This document shows, piece after piece, positions 16,850-26,717 of a DNA stretch of 64,000 nt. Each line of letters starts with the position of its first letter. Positions within the stretch are counted from its first letter, which is position 1. Under the pieces are notes generated by a model, which was given only the letters and a program-made list of their open reading frames with translations, searched no databases and had not been told where the DNA came from. The stretch comes from Clostridia bacterium (GTDB taxonomy: Bacteria; Bacillota; Clostridia; Saccharofermentanales; Saccharofermentanaceae): assembly GCA_024403775.1 (NCBI GenBank), contig JAKSRE010000001.1, positions 1 through 64,000 of the forward strand. The letters run 5' to 3'. Position numbers and translations under genes: made by a program.

Positions 16850-18484
16850 ATGGCTTATTCAACTGATGAAGAGATTAAAAGAAGAAGAACCTTTGCTATC
16901 ATCTCTCACCCAGATGCTGGTAAAACAACAATGACAGAGAAATTGCTCCTCTATGGAGGCGCCATTCACATGGCTGGATCTGTTAAGGCTAGAAAGGCTG
17001 CCAAGCACGCTACATCCGACTGGATGGAGATTGAGAAGCAGCGTGGTATCTCAGTTACTTCATCTGTTATGCAGTTTAATTATGATGGTTACTGTATCAA
17101 CATTCTTGATACTCCTGGTCACCAGGACTTCTCAGAGGATACTTATCGTACACTCTGCGCTGCTGATGCTGCTGTAATGCTTCTTGACGGCGCAAAGGGT
17201 GTCGAGGCACAGACAATCAAGCTCTTTACTGTTTGTCGTGCGAGAAGAATTCCTATTTTTACATTTATCAACAAGATGGACCGTGCTGCAAAGAATCCTT
17301 TCGATCTTATCGATGAGCTTGAGAAGGTTCTTGGCATCAGATCAACACCTATCAACTGGCCAATCGGTACAGATGGTGACTTCGAAGGTGTATATAGCCG
17401 TGAGAACGGAGAAGTTATGCTTTTCGACGCTAATAACAAGGATCACGGTGCTTCTATGGTTACTACTGCTACAGCAGGTATTGATGACCCTAAGCTTGAG
17501 ACTTTGATGAGTGCTGACCATTTGGAGACACTCAAAAATGACATCGAGCTTCTTGATATGGCTGGCGATGAGTTTGATTTGGACAGAGTTTTAAGAGGAG
17601 ATTTGACTCCTGTATTCTTTGGTTCTGCAATCACAAACTTTGGTGTTGAGCCTTTCTTAAGAAAATTCCTTGAGATTGCACCTATGCCACAGCCACACCA
17701 CATTACTATGAATGATGGTTCTGAAGATATTATTGAGCCTACAGATAACGACTTTACTGGATTTGTATTTAAGATTCAGGCTAACATGGATCCTAATCAC
17801 AGAGACAGAATGGCTTTTGTTAGAATCTGTTCAGGTAAATATGAGAAGAACATGTCTGTTGCTCATACAAGACTTGGCAAGAGAATTACTCTTGCACAGC
17901 CACAGCAGTTCATGGCTCAGGACAGAAATATTGTAGAAGATGCTTTTGCTGGTGACATTATTGGTATTTTTGACCCAGGTCACTTCAGAATTGGTGATAC
18001 ACTTATTGGATCAAACAAAAAGTTCTCATTTGATCCTATCCCTGTATTCCCTCCTGAGAATTTTGCAAAGGTTCAGCCTAAGGATTCAATGAAGCGTAAG
18101 CAGTTCCTTAAGGGTATCGAGCAGCTCTCAGAGGAAGGTGCAGTTCAGCTTTATAAGCAGCCTGACATCGGTACAGAGACTTATATCATGGGTGTAGTTG
18201 GTATTCTCCAGTTTGACGTTCTTGAGTATCGTCTTAAGACAGAGTACGGCGTAGATCTTATTAAGACTCCTCTTAACTACAGACTTGCAAGATGGGTAAA
18301 AAGTGATGCAAACCCAGACTTTGATTACCATGATCTGACTCTTACTTCAACATCAATGCTCGTTCTCGACAGAGACGATGAGCCAGTTGTTCTCTTTGAA
18401 TCAGAGTGGGCTGTAGACTGGGCTGTTGATCACAACGAACCTTTGAAATTAAGATTCGAGAATATCCATACAAAGGATAATTAA
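16850..18484 (+). CDS. prfC: Peptide chain release factor 3
   Basis: Ribosomal GTPase that recycles RF1/RF2 after termination. 544 residues, close to the usual 525-530. G1 is SHPDAGKTT, G3 is DTPGHQDF, G4 is NKMD. RF3-specific features include the KARKAAKHATSDWMEIEKQRG switch region and the QFDVLEYRL C-terminal motif. The coding sequence uses more C- and G-ending codons than its neighbours, consistent with stronger expression. The stop region overlaps the stop of the convergent aldo/keto reductase gene by 4 nt, with no terminator in between. Confidence 0.95.
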   Translation: MAYSTDEEIKRRRTFAIISHPDAGKTTMTEKLLLYGGAIHMAGSVKARKAAKHATSDWMEIEKQRGISVTSSVMQFNYDGYCINILDTPGHQDFSEDTYRTLCAADAAVMLLDGAKGVEAQTIKLFTVCRARRIPIFTFINKMDRAAKNPFDLIDELEKVLGIRSTPINWPIGTDGDFEGVYSRENGEVMLFDANNKDHGASMVTTATAGIDDPKLETLMSADHLETLKNDIELLDMAGDEFDLDRVLRGDLTPVFFGSAITNFGVEPFLRKFLEIAPMPQPHHITMNDGSEDIIEPTDNDFTGFVFKIQANMDPNHRDRMAFVRICSGKYEKNMSVAHTRLGKRITLAQPQQFMAQDRNIVEDAFAGDIIGIFDPGHFRIGDTLIGSNKKFSFDPIPVFPPENFAKVQPKDSMKRKQFLKGIEQLSEEGAVQLYKQPDIGTETYIMGVVGILQFDVLEYRLKTEYGVDLIKTPLNYRLARWVKSDANPDFDYHDLTLTSTSMLVLDRDDEPVVLFESEWAVDWAVDHNEPLKLRFENIHTKDN

Positions 18485-19659
18485 TATTTCATAACTTTTG
18501 GAGCAACTTTGCGCGCGATCTTATAGAGCGGTGTCTCGAGAGATTTGCGCGCATTTTTGAGTTCATTTCTTATCTCAATATGCTGTGGACAATGCTTCTC
18601 ACAAAGACCGCACTCAACGCAGTTAGCTGGTCCTGTATACTCCTTACGAAGTGTTGTACACATAAAGTACTCTCTGAATGCATTCATCTTTCCATCGCTT
18701 GCCTGTCTGTTATAAGCAGCAAAAACACCTGGAATATCAACACCCTTAGGACAAGGCATGCAATAACGGCAGCCTGTGCAGCCGACCTTGGTATTACCAA
18801 TAATTGCTTCAGTGATTTTCTTAACAGTATTAAAATCATCTTCAGTAAAAGTATTTGCCTCAATAGATGATGCAATCTTTGTATTTTCCTCAACCATTGG
18901 AATTGAATTCATTCCAGAGAGGATAACAGTAACCTCTTCCTGATCCCAGAGCCATCTGAATGCCCATTCAGCAGGAGTCCACTTATGCTCATTCTTCTCA
19001 ATTAATTTACTTGCCTCTGAGGGAAGATTATTTACAAGACGACCACCTCGAAGTGGCTCCATAATTACTACTGGAATTCCCTTAGATGCTGCATATTTAA
19101 GACCTGCTCTTCCAGCCTGGGAATGTTCATCCAGATAATTATACTGAATCTGACAGAAATCCCAGTCGTAGCAGTCAATTAACTTACAAAAAGCATCTGT
19201 ACCACCATGATAAGAGAAACCAATATTTCGAATCTGGCCAGAAGCCATCTTATTCTCAATCCACTCTTTAATACCCATATCTACCAGACGCTCCCAGGTC
19301 TTGGCATCTGTGAGCATATGCATAAGGTAATAATCAACGTAATCAGTTCTTAAGCGCTTAAGTTCTTCATTAAAGTACTTGTCAAAGTCTTCCTTACTCT
19401 TAAGCATATAGTGTGGGAGCTTGGTTGCAATATAAATCTTATCTCTGATTTTATTCTTCTCGAAAATCTCACCAATAGCGGCTTCACTTCCAGGATAGAT
19501 GTAAGCGGTATCAAAATAATTGACGCCAGCTTCATATGCCTTCATTATCTCGCTTTCAGCTTTATTAATGTCAATCTTACCCAGAGTCTGAGTAAAACGC
19601 ATACATCCAAAGCCCAAAATTGATAACTGATTTCCTTTTTTGTCCACACGATATTTCAT
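18481..19659 (-). CDS. Aldo/keto reductase with C-terminal 2[4Fe-4S] ferredoxin domain
   Basis: 392 residues. The N-terminal TIM-barrel AKR domain (about 1-280) starts LGFGCMRF and has the catalytic Tyr in DTAYIYPGSE plus Lys and His further on (ATKLPH, YYLMHML). The C-terminal region (about 290-360) has two cluster motifs: CTGCRYCMPCPKG and CVECGLCEKHCP. This architecture is common in anaerobic Firmicutes and suggests ferredoxin-coupled electron transfer to a carbonyl substrate. The substrate is unknown. The ribosome site GAGAGGG fits the ATG at 19659. It shares its 3' end with prfC. Confidence 0.92.
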   Translation of the reverse strand: MKYRVDKKGNQLSILGFGCMRFTQTLGKIDINKAESEIMKAYEAGVNYFDTAYIYPGSEAAIGEIFEKNKIRDKIYIATKLPHYMLKSKEDFDKYFNEELKRLRTDYVDYYLMHMLTDAKTWERLVDMGIKEWIENKMASGQIRNIGFSYHGGTDAFCKLIDCYDWDFCQIQYNYLDEHSQAGRAGLKYAASKGIPVVIMEPLRGGRLVNNLPSEASKLIEKNEHKWTPAEWAFRWLWDQEEVTVILSGMNSIPMVEENTKIASSIEANTFTEDDFNTVKKITEAIIGNTKVGCTGCRYCMPCPKGVDIPGVFAAYNRQASDGKMNAFREYFMCTTLRKEYTGPANCVECGLCEKHCPQHIEIRNELKNARKSLETPLYKIARKVAPKVMKY

Positions 19660-19713
19660 GACTATTCCCTCTCATCCCTAAATATTAAATAGCCACAACT
19701 ATCATGAGAGAAA

Positions 19714-22700
19714 TCAGATATCCTCTAATAACTGACGATCACATCTTACGGCTGAAGCATAAGCAATATTGCCGTCTCTAGTTGCTTTACTATTTACATC
19801 ATATTTTACTATATAGGATGCTCCATCACTATCAAGTACAATAAGTCTTTTAACAAATTTATTACCTTGACGGAGCTCGTCATGAATTCTGGTTAACTTA
19901 TTCGCATCAGTTTTACCAAATAACGGAATATCCAGTTCGTTATTACTAAAATCCCTAATCTCCTGTGGTACGAGAAGATTCTTTCTGCAGCGCTTGCAAG
20001 GATAGAGAATATCATTATCGAGATCATATTCCCACATATATATGTCCAGTGACTCACAAAGTGAATCAAATATCTGATCATCCTTCTTAAGCTGTTCTGA
20101 AGCTTTATGACCTTCAGTAACATTTTCGACAAGAGAATATAAGATATAGCTCTCACCAACAATCTCGACAACTTTAATTGTACTTCTTAAGCAGATAAGC
20201 GACTCATCATCTTTTCCATAATTACGCCAGGTCTCAACTACAACTTCTTCGTTCGTATTTACGGCCTTCTTGCAGGCTTCAAGATACAAATCAAAATTGT
20301 ATTTATCCATGCAGTAATCGATGTCAGTTCTCATAAGAGTACGCTCGTCCACGCCATTTCCTATCTCACTTATAAGCTTCTCATTCATTCTCATAAGTTC
20401 AATAGTACCAGCATTATATTCAAGAATTGCTGCAGGCCCAACAAATCTGTTGAACATCGCATCTTCAAGAGAATTTGGTGACCAGAAACTATTATCATCA
20501 ATAGTATCACTACTCTTCTCAATCTTGGTAATCTTACTTGCTCTCACAAGTTCTGTAAACTTATCAGTAGGAATAGGCTTGGAGTAATAGTAACCCTGAA
20601 TAATATTACAACCGATGCTCTTAAGATAATTTGCTTCGAACTCGGTCTCAACGCCTTCAGCGATTACTGGCATATTAAGCCAGGTTGCCATTCTGATAAT
20701 AGATCTTAAAATTTTTCCTGCACGATTACTTCTGTTACTGTCCGCAATAAATTCCATATCAAGCTTGATAACATCCATCTTGATATTTTTAAGAACATTA
20801 AGTGAAGAATAACCAGTACCAAAGTCATCCATCTCAATCATATAGCCAAGTCTGTGAAGTTCTTCAATAACATTTTTGGCATAAAGATTTTCCTCAGACA
20901 TAGTAGATTCAGTAATCTCAAGTCTTACAAGCTCAGTATCAATTTTATAGAGACGTCTTATTCTCTCAATCTCGCCAATAAGATCAGTTCTAAAGATATC
21001 GCATCTGGAAAGATTAATTGAGATTGGAACAGGTGTAATACCATCGTCTATCATCTTTCTTAAAAGCTTACACACTTCCTCAAGAACAAATAAATCGAGG
21101 AAAGTAATAAATCCATTCTTCTCGAAAACGCTGATAAATCCGCCAGGTGATACCATACCCTTATCAGGATGGAACCATCTCACAAGTGCCTCAGCACCTA
21201 CAAGTTCTCCAGTAGAATGATTAAACTGTGGCTGATAGAATACTCTGAACTGCTTATCCTTAAGAGCATTTGTCATCTCATTAATAATCGTATGCTCATT
21301 AAGAAGATTATTACGAAGTCCGTCAGCAAAGTAACTTACTGTCTCGACAACACTTCCCTTAATTGATGACTGGGCAATTGCTGCTCGGTCAATCATTAAT
21401 TCAACAGAATCCGTTGAACCATCAGTAATATAAACACCAAAATTACATACCACTTTAAACGCAAGTGGATATTCTTCAATTCTGCTAATGAAATCTCTTG
21501 TAAATCTTTCTACCTCGTCATAATCCGCTTTCATAAAAATAGCAAAGCGGTCAGACGCAATTCTACAGGCATGATATTCATTAATCGCAACTTTACCAAT
21601 GCTGTCAGCCAGATACATAAGAAGCTGATCGCCCTTCTCCAGGCCAAAAATATCATTAATCATCTTAAATTTTGAGATATCAAAGTAGATAAGGGCATAT
21701 TTTCCTTCCCTTAATGCTTCTTCTTCACGTGAGATAATCGCCGATACTTCAGAGACAAAATTACGCCTGGTATGAAGACCTGTTAATTCATCATAATCAA
21801 CGAGATTTTTAAGTTTTTTGTAATTCACTACAAAGTCATGAACATCTGCAATTGAGATATAAAGACAGTTTGCCTCACTCTCTTTTGCAATACAGATATT
21901 AAACCATCTGCTCGTTCCATTTTTGACTTTAAGTCGGAACTGGAAGTAAAGAACTGTATCTGTTCCAGAACTTATAAGATTTCTAATCTTGACTACGGCT
22001 TCTTCCCAGTCTATCTCTGAGAGAATTGAAGATTTCTTAAATCTGTCTCGAAGTGTCTCACCTTCAGATAAATCAAAAACCTCACAGAATGAATCTGATA
22101 AATAGTAATCGCCCTGCTTGAAGATACCATTATCTTTGGTTTTATAACAGTATCTGATCATGTGACTTACATCACTTGTTGGAATCATGTTGGTTGATTT
22201 ATTTATCTCTGTAATATCATAAAAATCATTGGCATCTTTTATATCGTCATAGAAGCAGATAGAGTCACCACCATTATTCTTTACATACGAGAGCGCACGG
22301 TCAGCATTATCATATAATTCATTAAAATTTGAACCATTCTGAGGTGCAATTACTATTCCCACACTCATAGAGACAATCATACCGTTAGGCAGTGCACGCT
22401 TTACGGAAGCACAGAGATTCTGCGCAAAGTATTCAACACTGTCTCTGTCCTTATATTTGTCAAGAATTATAAAAAACTCATCGCCGCCAATTCGGCCAAT
22501 CTGATCACGCTTTCCAAGTGAACCAAGAATATTCTTAATTATTACTGCTAATAATTTATCACCAGCAGCATGTCCATATGTATCATTAAGAGTCTTAAAA
22601 CTATCGATATCAAATAATAAAACTGCACGCTCATTATTTTTAAGGAGCATGTCATTCACTACTCTTTGGAGTGGATCTCGATTGAGAACTCCAGTCAGAG

Positions 22701-23097
22701 AATCTTTTTCTGCTGAATTTATATACTCATCTATCTCACTCTTGTAATCATCTACAAGAGTAAAAATCAGAGCTTTGGTGATGCTGCCGTTTTCCTGAAA
22801 AACGATAGTAAAAACATTAATCCAGTATTTGGAATCATTAACAATCAAAGCAAACTGTGTTGTAAACTGAGACTTAGTATCACTATTACTGCCATCAAGG
22901 AAGTCACAAATATCTCTTGTAAAAGTATATCTGTCAGTCTTGGCAAAAGGCCAGGTATGGATATCAATCTTTAAATCGGCAAGAGTCGGAGAGAGACGAA
23001 TTTTAAACTTATCAAACAATGTTCCATCTGCCTTCATTAATAATCCAGTAGATGCATCATACTTGATAATAGAATATTCATTGCTTTTTGAATTCAT
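19714..23097 (-). CDS. Cyclic-di-GMP enzyme with two GGDEF domains, EAL and PAS-like domains
   Basis: About 1127 residues from ATG 23097, chosen because GGAGGT lies 11 nt upstream. No membrane segment is seen, so it is cytoplasmic. Order: N-terminal sensor-like region (1-130); GGDEF-1 (132-300) with intact RIGGDEFF; PAS-like (about 330-430); GGDEF-2 (436-590) with ASDRF in place of GGDEF, hence inactive as a cyclase; EAL (607-850) with EALVRW, DDFGTGYSS and AEGVETE intact; then PAS-like segments (880-1127), with a cysteine pair (CKRC) near the end. It could both make and degrade c-di-GMP, which often controls type IV pili; a pilus operon lies 14 kb away (link is inference). Confidence 0.9.
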   Translation of the reverse strand: MNSKSNEYSIIKYDASTGLLMKADGTLFDKFKIRLSPTLADLKIDIHTWPFAKTDRYTFTRDICDFLDGSNSDTKSQFTTQFALIVNDSKYWINVFTIVFQENGSITKALIFTLVDDYKSEIDEYINSAEKDSLTGVLNRDPLQRVVNDMLLKNNERAVLLFDIDSFKTLNDTYGHAAGDKLLAVIIKNILGSLGKRDQIGRIGGDEFFIILDKYKDRDSVEYFAQNLCASVKRALPNGMIVSMSVGIVIAPQNGSNFNELYDNADRALSYVKNNGGDSICFYDDIKDANDFYDITEINKSTNMIPTSDVSHMIRYCYKTKDNGIFKQGDYYLSDSFCEVFDLSEGETLRDRFKKSSILSEIDWEEAVVKIRNLISSGTDTVLYFQFRLKVKNGTSRWFNICIAKESEANCLYISIADVHDFVVNYKKLKNLVDYDELTGLHTRRNFVSEVSAIISREEEALREGKYALIYFDISKFKMINDIFGLEKGDQLLMYLADSIGKVAINEYHACRIASDRFAIFMKADYDEVERFTRDFISRIEEYPLAFKVVCNFGVYITDGSTDSVELMIDRAAIAQSSIKGSVVETVSYFADGLRNNLLNEHTIINEMTNALKDKQFRVFYQPQFNHSTGELVGAEALVRWFHPDKGMVSPGGFISVFEKNGFITFLDLFVLEEVCKLLRKMIDDGITPVPISINLSRCDIFRTDLIGEIERIRRLYKIDTELVRLEITESTMSEENLYAKNVIEELHRLGYMIEMDDFGTGYSSLNVLKNIKMDVIKLDMEFIADSNRSNRAGKILRSIIRMATWLNMPVIAEGVETEFEANYLKSIGCNIIQGYYYSKPIPTDKFTELVRASKITKIEKSSDTIDDNSFWSPNSLEDAMFNRFVGPAAILEYNAGTIELMRMNEKLISEIGNGVDERTLMRTDIDYCMDKYNFDLYLEACKKAVNTNEEVVVETWRNYGKDDESLICLRSTIKVVEIVGESYILYSLVENVTEGHKASEQLKKDDQIFDSLCESLDIYMWEYDLDNDILYPCKRCRKNLLVPQEIRDFSNNELDIPLFGKTDANKLTRIHDELRQGNKFVKRLIVLDSDGASYIVKYDVNSKATRDGNIAYASAVRCDRQLLEDI

Positions 23098-23207
23098 ATT
23101 CTTCTTTACCTCCGCACGCCTTAAACAGAAGTTGTTTTTAAACACTACATATTAATATTAATACTCATATAGTACAAAAAGCAATGTTAAAATTCAAAAA
23201 TTATTTA

Positions 23208-23801
23208 TTATTTTTCTAACCAGTCTGGCTCACACTCAAAATGAAGTTCTTCTTTTGTTACAGGGTGGATAAACTCAAGTTCAGAAGAGCAAAGTCTTAT
23301 GCTGCACTTGGTCCTGCTTCCGTATTTACCATCCCCGAGAAGTGGATGTTTACGTGAAGCAAACTGAACTCTTATCTGATGCGTTCTTCCTGTCTTAAGT
23401 TTTATTCTTACAAGCGTGGACCCTTCGTATCTTTTTACTATCGAATAATCAAGTTCAGCTTCCTTGGCCCCTTTACGAAGTGTCTTTACATTAAAAGTCT
23501 TATTCTTATTTCTGTCGTGAAAAAGATAATCCTTTAATGTTCCTTCCTCATCTATAATGCCTTCTACCTGCGCAAGATATATCTTACGAATCTTATTATC
23601 CTGAAGTTCTTTTCCGAGAATATCAGAAGATTTTTTGTTTTTTGCCAGAACCATAAGACCTGATACAGGCATATCTAGTCTGTGGACCACAAAACAAGGC
23701 TTGGTAAAAGCATGTGCCAGTCCTTCAGATTCCTCTCCAGCTTCTTTAAAATATACAATTATATCTTTATCTTCAAATACAATATTTCCCATAATCAGCA
23801 T
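23208..23801 (-). CDS. RluA-family pseudouridine synthase (short)
   Basis: 197 residues, shorter than RluB/RluD because it lacks the N-terminal S4 domain; this is the RluA/TruC-like size. The catalytic Asp is in HRLDMPVSG, and TGRTHQIRVQFA is the second signature. It modifies uridines in rRNA or tRNA; the target is not predictable. The first ATG (23801) overlaps the GH32 stop; a second in-frame ATG at 23792 (MGNIVFEDKD) may be the real start. No strong ribosome site is seen for either, suggesting coupling to GH32 translation. Confidence 0.88.
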   Translation of the reverse strand: MLIMGNIVFEDKDIIVYFKEAGEESEGLAHAFTKPCFVVHRLDMPVSGLMVLAKNKKSSDILGKELQDNKIRKIYLAQVEGIIDEEGTLKDYLFHDRNKNKTFNVKTLRKGAKEAELDYSIVKRYEGSTLVRIKLKTGRTHQIRVQFASRKHPLLGDGKYGSRTKCSIRLCSSELEFIHPVTKEELHFECEPDWLEK

Positions 23802-24988
23802 ACATAGGCAGTTACTGTCTCGATACCGCCATTAATAAAAATCTCTACTACACCCACATCTTCCAATACTCGTATTGAAGGCTCTTCCTTATACGCTTTA
23901 TCAAAGAATTTGGTACCTTTATAACTTACTTCAAAACGTCCTCTGTCATATTTTACAAACACACTTTCGCTCTTAAGCTTATCGGATACTTCCCGAATCG
24001 CATTCATAGTAAGCCTTTCCTCATTATCAAAAGATAATTCTCTAGGAATAGTAAAAGCACCCACGTGAGTTGCTCCAGAATTAGGTCTTTTTTGCCAGTT
24101 ATACATCCAGCCTATAAGAATTCTTCTTTTATCCTTATCTTCGAAAGTCTGTGGTGCATAAAAATCAGGACCAATCTCGACTGGAAAACTGTCACTCTCA
24201 GGCTTAAATGCTTTTCCGTCAAAATCTCCCGTCATAAAAAGTACATGGCTTGGTTTACCTTTTATTGACGAGAACATAAGTACCCATTTACCACACTTTG
24301 TCTGTGGTTCGTCATTAGTCTTAGGAAAATCCATTCCTAGCTCTTTATAAATATCGTAAAAAGGAGAACTCATATCTTCTGGATACTTATCACCCGTACT
24401 TAAATAGAACAAATCAGGACACTCGGCGCATGGGCCAAGGCTAATATCAGATATAATCTCGCCTACATAATCCCATTTAATTAAATCAGCTGATTTAAAA
24501 AGAAGAATTTTACCTATACCATTAATTCCCGCACCAACAACCATTCGATAAGGTGTCTCTTTATCCTGGTCATACATAAATACCTTCGGATCTCTGAATT
24601 CCTTATTATCTCCCAGTGGTGACTCCTTAATCACAGGATTGCCCTCATATTTGATGAAATTCAACCCATCATCAGAATATGCCATGGACTGAGTCTGTCC
24701 TAATTCTTCTGATACCGATGTATAAAATAAATACAGACGATTATCCTTAACTATGGCTGAACCAGAAAAGCATCCGCCACTGTTCTCATATGGCTTATCA
24801 GGATAGAGCGCAATATCAAGTTCCTCCCAGTTAATCAGATCTTCACTTACTGCATGCCCCCAGTGCATCTGTCCCCAGTGAGTCGCGAAGGGATAGTGCT
24901 GAAAAAAAGCATGATATTTACCTTTAAAATATACAAGGCCGTTAGGGTCATTCATCCAACCTTTTTTGCATTCAAAGTGATATCTCAT
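23795..24988 (-). CDS. GH32 beta-fructosidase (intracellular)
   Basis: 397 residues. Three catalytic motifs of GH32 are present: WMNDPNG (nucleophile Asp), FRDPKVF (transition-state Asp) and ECPDLF (acid/base Glu). It should hydrolyse sucrose, sucrose-6-phosphate or short fructans. There is no signal peptide, so the substrate is taken up first. The C-terminal beta-sandwich is reduced compared with typical 450-490-residue members. Ribosome site AGGTGG. It directly follows the serA terminator, with only about 15 nt for a promoter, so it may depend on read-through. No PTS or fructokinase gene is adjacent. Confidence 0.88.
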   Translation of the reverse strand: MRYHFECKKGWMNDPNGLVYFKGKYHAFFQHYPFATHWGQMHWGHAVSEDLINWEELDIALYPDKPYENSGGCFSGSAIVKDNRLYLFYTSVSEELGQTQSMAYSDDGLNFIKYEGNPVIKESPLGDNKEFRDPKVFMYDQDKETPYRMVVGAGINGIGKILLFKSADLIKWDYVGEIISDISLGPCAECPDLFYLSTGDKYPEDMSSPFYDIYKELGMDFPKTNDEPQTKCGKWVLMFSSIKGKPSHVLFMTGDFDGKAFKPESDSFPVEIGPDFYAPQTFEDKDKRRILIGWMYNWQKRPNSGATHVGAFTIPRELSFDNEERLTMNAIREVSDKLKSESVFVKYDRGRFEVSYKGTKFFDKAYKEEPSIRVLEDVGVVEIFINGGIETVTAYVC

Positions 24989-25003
24989 AATCCACCTGTT
25001 TTA

Positions 25004-25047
25004 TTTATAAAAATAAGGCCGTCCGAAAAGTTATTTCCAAACGGCCC
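25004..25047 (-). terminator. Intrinsic terminator of the serC-serA operon
   Basis: A minus-strand stem of GGCCGT... pairing with ...ACGGCC, extended to about 13 bp by G-U pairs (25017-25046), is followed by TTATTTTT. It lies about 30 nt after the serA stop. Confidence 0.85.
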
Positions 25048-25075
25048 TGATATTCATATTTTATTTATTCTGTTA

Positions 25076-26686
25076 TCAGAATTCAATATAAGAAACTTTC
25101 AATACCTCAGGTACAGCCTTGAGCTCATCAAGAATTGCACTTGAAACCTCTGTATCAATAGATACAAAAGACTGAGCTGTCTCAGATGTATTACCTGGCT
25201 TCTTACCCCAGTGCATAGCAATAATATTAATGCCATTATTTCCAAGGATTGTTGCTACCTTACCGATAACACCTGGAACGTCCTTGTTCTGCATAGCGAT
25301 AAACTTATCTGAAAGCTCGAAATTCATCTCATAACCGAAGAATGATACGAGAACCTCTGTATCCTGTCCGAAGATTGTTCCTGACAACTCAAGAACTCTT
25401 CCATCATCTGTATGGAACTTAGCAGAGATTACTCTACTATACTTACCAGCATCCTCAGTCTTAGACTCAACAACCTTGATACCGATTTCTTTTACTGTCT
25501 CGTTAACATTAACAAAAGATACATTCTCCTTGCCCATGCCTTCGAGAACACCCTTAAGAAGGCTTAATGTAACAATACCTGTCTCAAGTTCAGCAACCTT
25601 ACCAGCGTATGTAACCTCAATCTTTGTAACTGGTGTTGACTCAGCCTGGAAATAAAGCTTACCAAGCTTCTCAGCAAGTGAGATATAAGGCTTAATCTGT
25701 GCCATATTGCCTGTGAAAGATGGCATATTGATAGCAGCTACAAGCTCTCCCTTAAGTGCCTTTGCAACAAGTTCAGTTACCTTAGCACCTACATTGTGGT
25801 TTGCTTCCTGTGTAGAAGCACCAAGGTGTGGAGTAATTGTACAGTTAGGACAATCGATAAGTGGATTCTTAAAGTCCTGTGTACCTGGCTCTCTGTTATA
25901 AGATGGCTCTACATCGAATACGTCGATTGCAGCAGCAGCTACCTGACCAGATGTAAGTGCCTCAGCAAGATCAACCTCATTAATAAGACCGCCTCTTGCA
26001 GCATTTACGATACGAACACCCTTCTTACACTTATAAAGCTCTGTCTTTGTAAGAATGTTGTATGTCTCCTTATTCTTAGGAGTATGAATTGTGATAAGAT
26101 CTGCTTCCTTAAGGAGATCATCGAGCTCCTTACAACGCTTAACACCACACATATCAAACTTCTCCTGTGGAACATATGGGTCATAAGCGATAACTGTCAT
26201 ACCGATACCCTTGAGCTTTCTAGCTACGATAGAACCGATACGTCCAAGACCAATGATACCAGCTGTCTTGCCCTCAAGCTCATTACCAATCCAGTTACCA
26301 CGTCTGAAATCATCAGTGTGAACACCGTGGTTAGCAGCACAGATATTACGGAAAATAGCAAAAGCGTGTGCTACAGCAAGCTCACCAGCTGCCATGATGT
26401 TTGCCTCTGGAGTATTAACTGCTACAACACCATGTGCTGTACAAGCCTTAACATCGATATTATCGATACCATTACCAGCACGACCAACTACCTTAAGGCA
26501 GTCTGCATTTGACAAAAGGTTCTCATTAACCTTTGTAGCTGAACGAACGATGAGTCCGTCAAAGCCCTTAATGTATTCTTCTATTTCTTCCTGCTTGTGG
26601 CCAAGATACTCCTCAACCTCAAAGCCCTGATCAATCAAATACTGAATAGCATCTTTAGCAATGCTCTCTGTAACAAGAATTCTCAT
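25076..26686 (-). CDS. serA: D-3-phosphoglycerate dehydrogenase
   Basis: First step of serine synthesis. Start at 26686 (MRILVTESIA), preceded by AGGAGGAATAAAA; upstream in-frame codons overlap serC and are not used. About 536 residues, the long type with an intervening domain and C-terminal ACT domain. NAD-binding GLGRIG, active-site Arg in NAARGGLIN and His in ITPHLGAS. The ACT domain is around MQNKDVPGVIGKVATIL, implying possible feedback control by serine. It lies 31 nt after serC in the same operon. Confidence 0.95.
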   Translation of the reverse strand: MRILVTESIAKDAIQYLIDQGFEVEEYLGHKQEEIEEYIKGFDGLIVRSATKVNENLLSNADCLKVVGRAGNGIDNIDVKACTAHGVVAVNTPEANIMAAGELAVAHAFAIFRNICAANHGVHTDDFRRGNWIGNELEGKTAGIIGLGRIGSIVARKLKGIGMTVIAYDPYVPQEKFDMCGVKRCKELDDLLKEADLITIHTPKNKETYNILTKTELYKCKKGVRIVNAARGGLINEVDLAEALTSGQVAAAAIDVFDVEPSYNREPGTQDFKNPLIDCPNCTITPHLGASTQEANHNVGAKVTELVAKALKGELVAAINMPSFTGNMAQIKPYISLAEKLGKLYFQAESTPVTKIEVTYAGKVAELETGIVTLSLLKGVLEGMGKENVSFVNVNETVKEIGIKVVESKTEDAGKYSRVISAKFHTDDGRVLELSGTIFGQDTEVLVSFFGYEMNFELSDKFIAMQNKDVPGVIGKVATILGNNGINIIAMHWGKKPGNTSETAQSFVSIDTEVSSAILDELKAVPEVLKVSYIEF

Positions 26687-26717
26687 TTTTATTCCTCCTG
26701 GTAATCTATAACCAAAA

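Noticed and set aside
25796..26512. A long open frame antisense to serA (238 codons)
   Set aside because: It has no ribosome site, composition is Cys/Ser/Thr/Ile-rich as expected from the complement of a coding sequence, and serA is clearly real.
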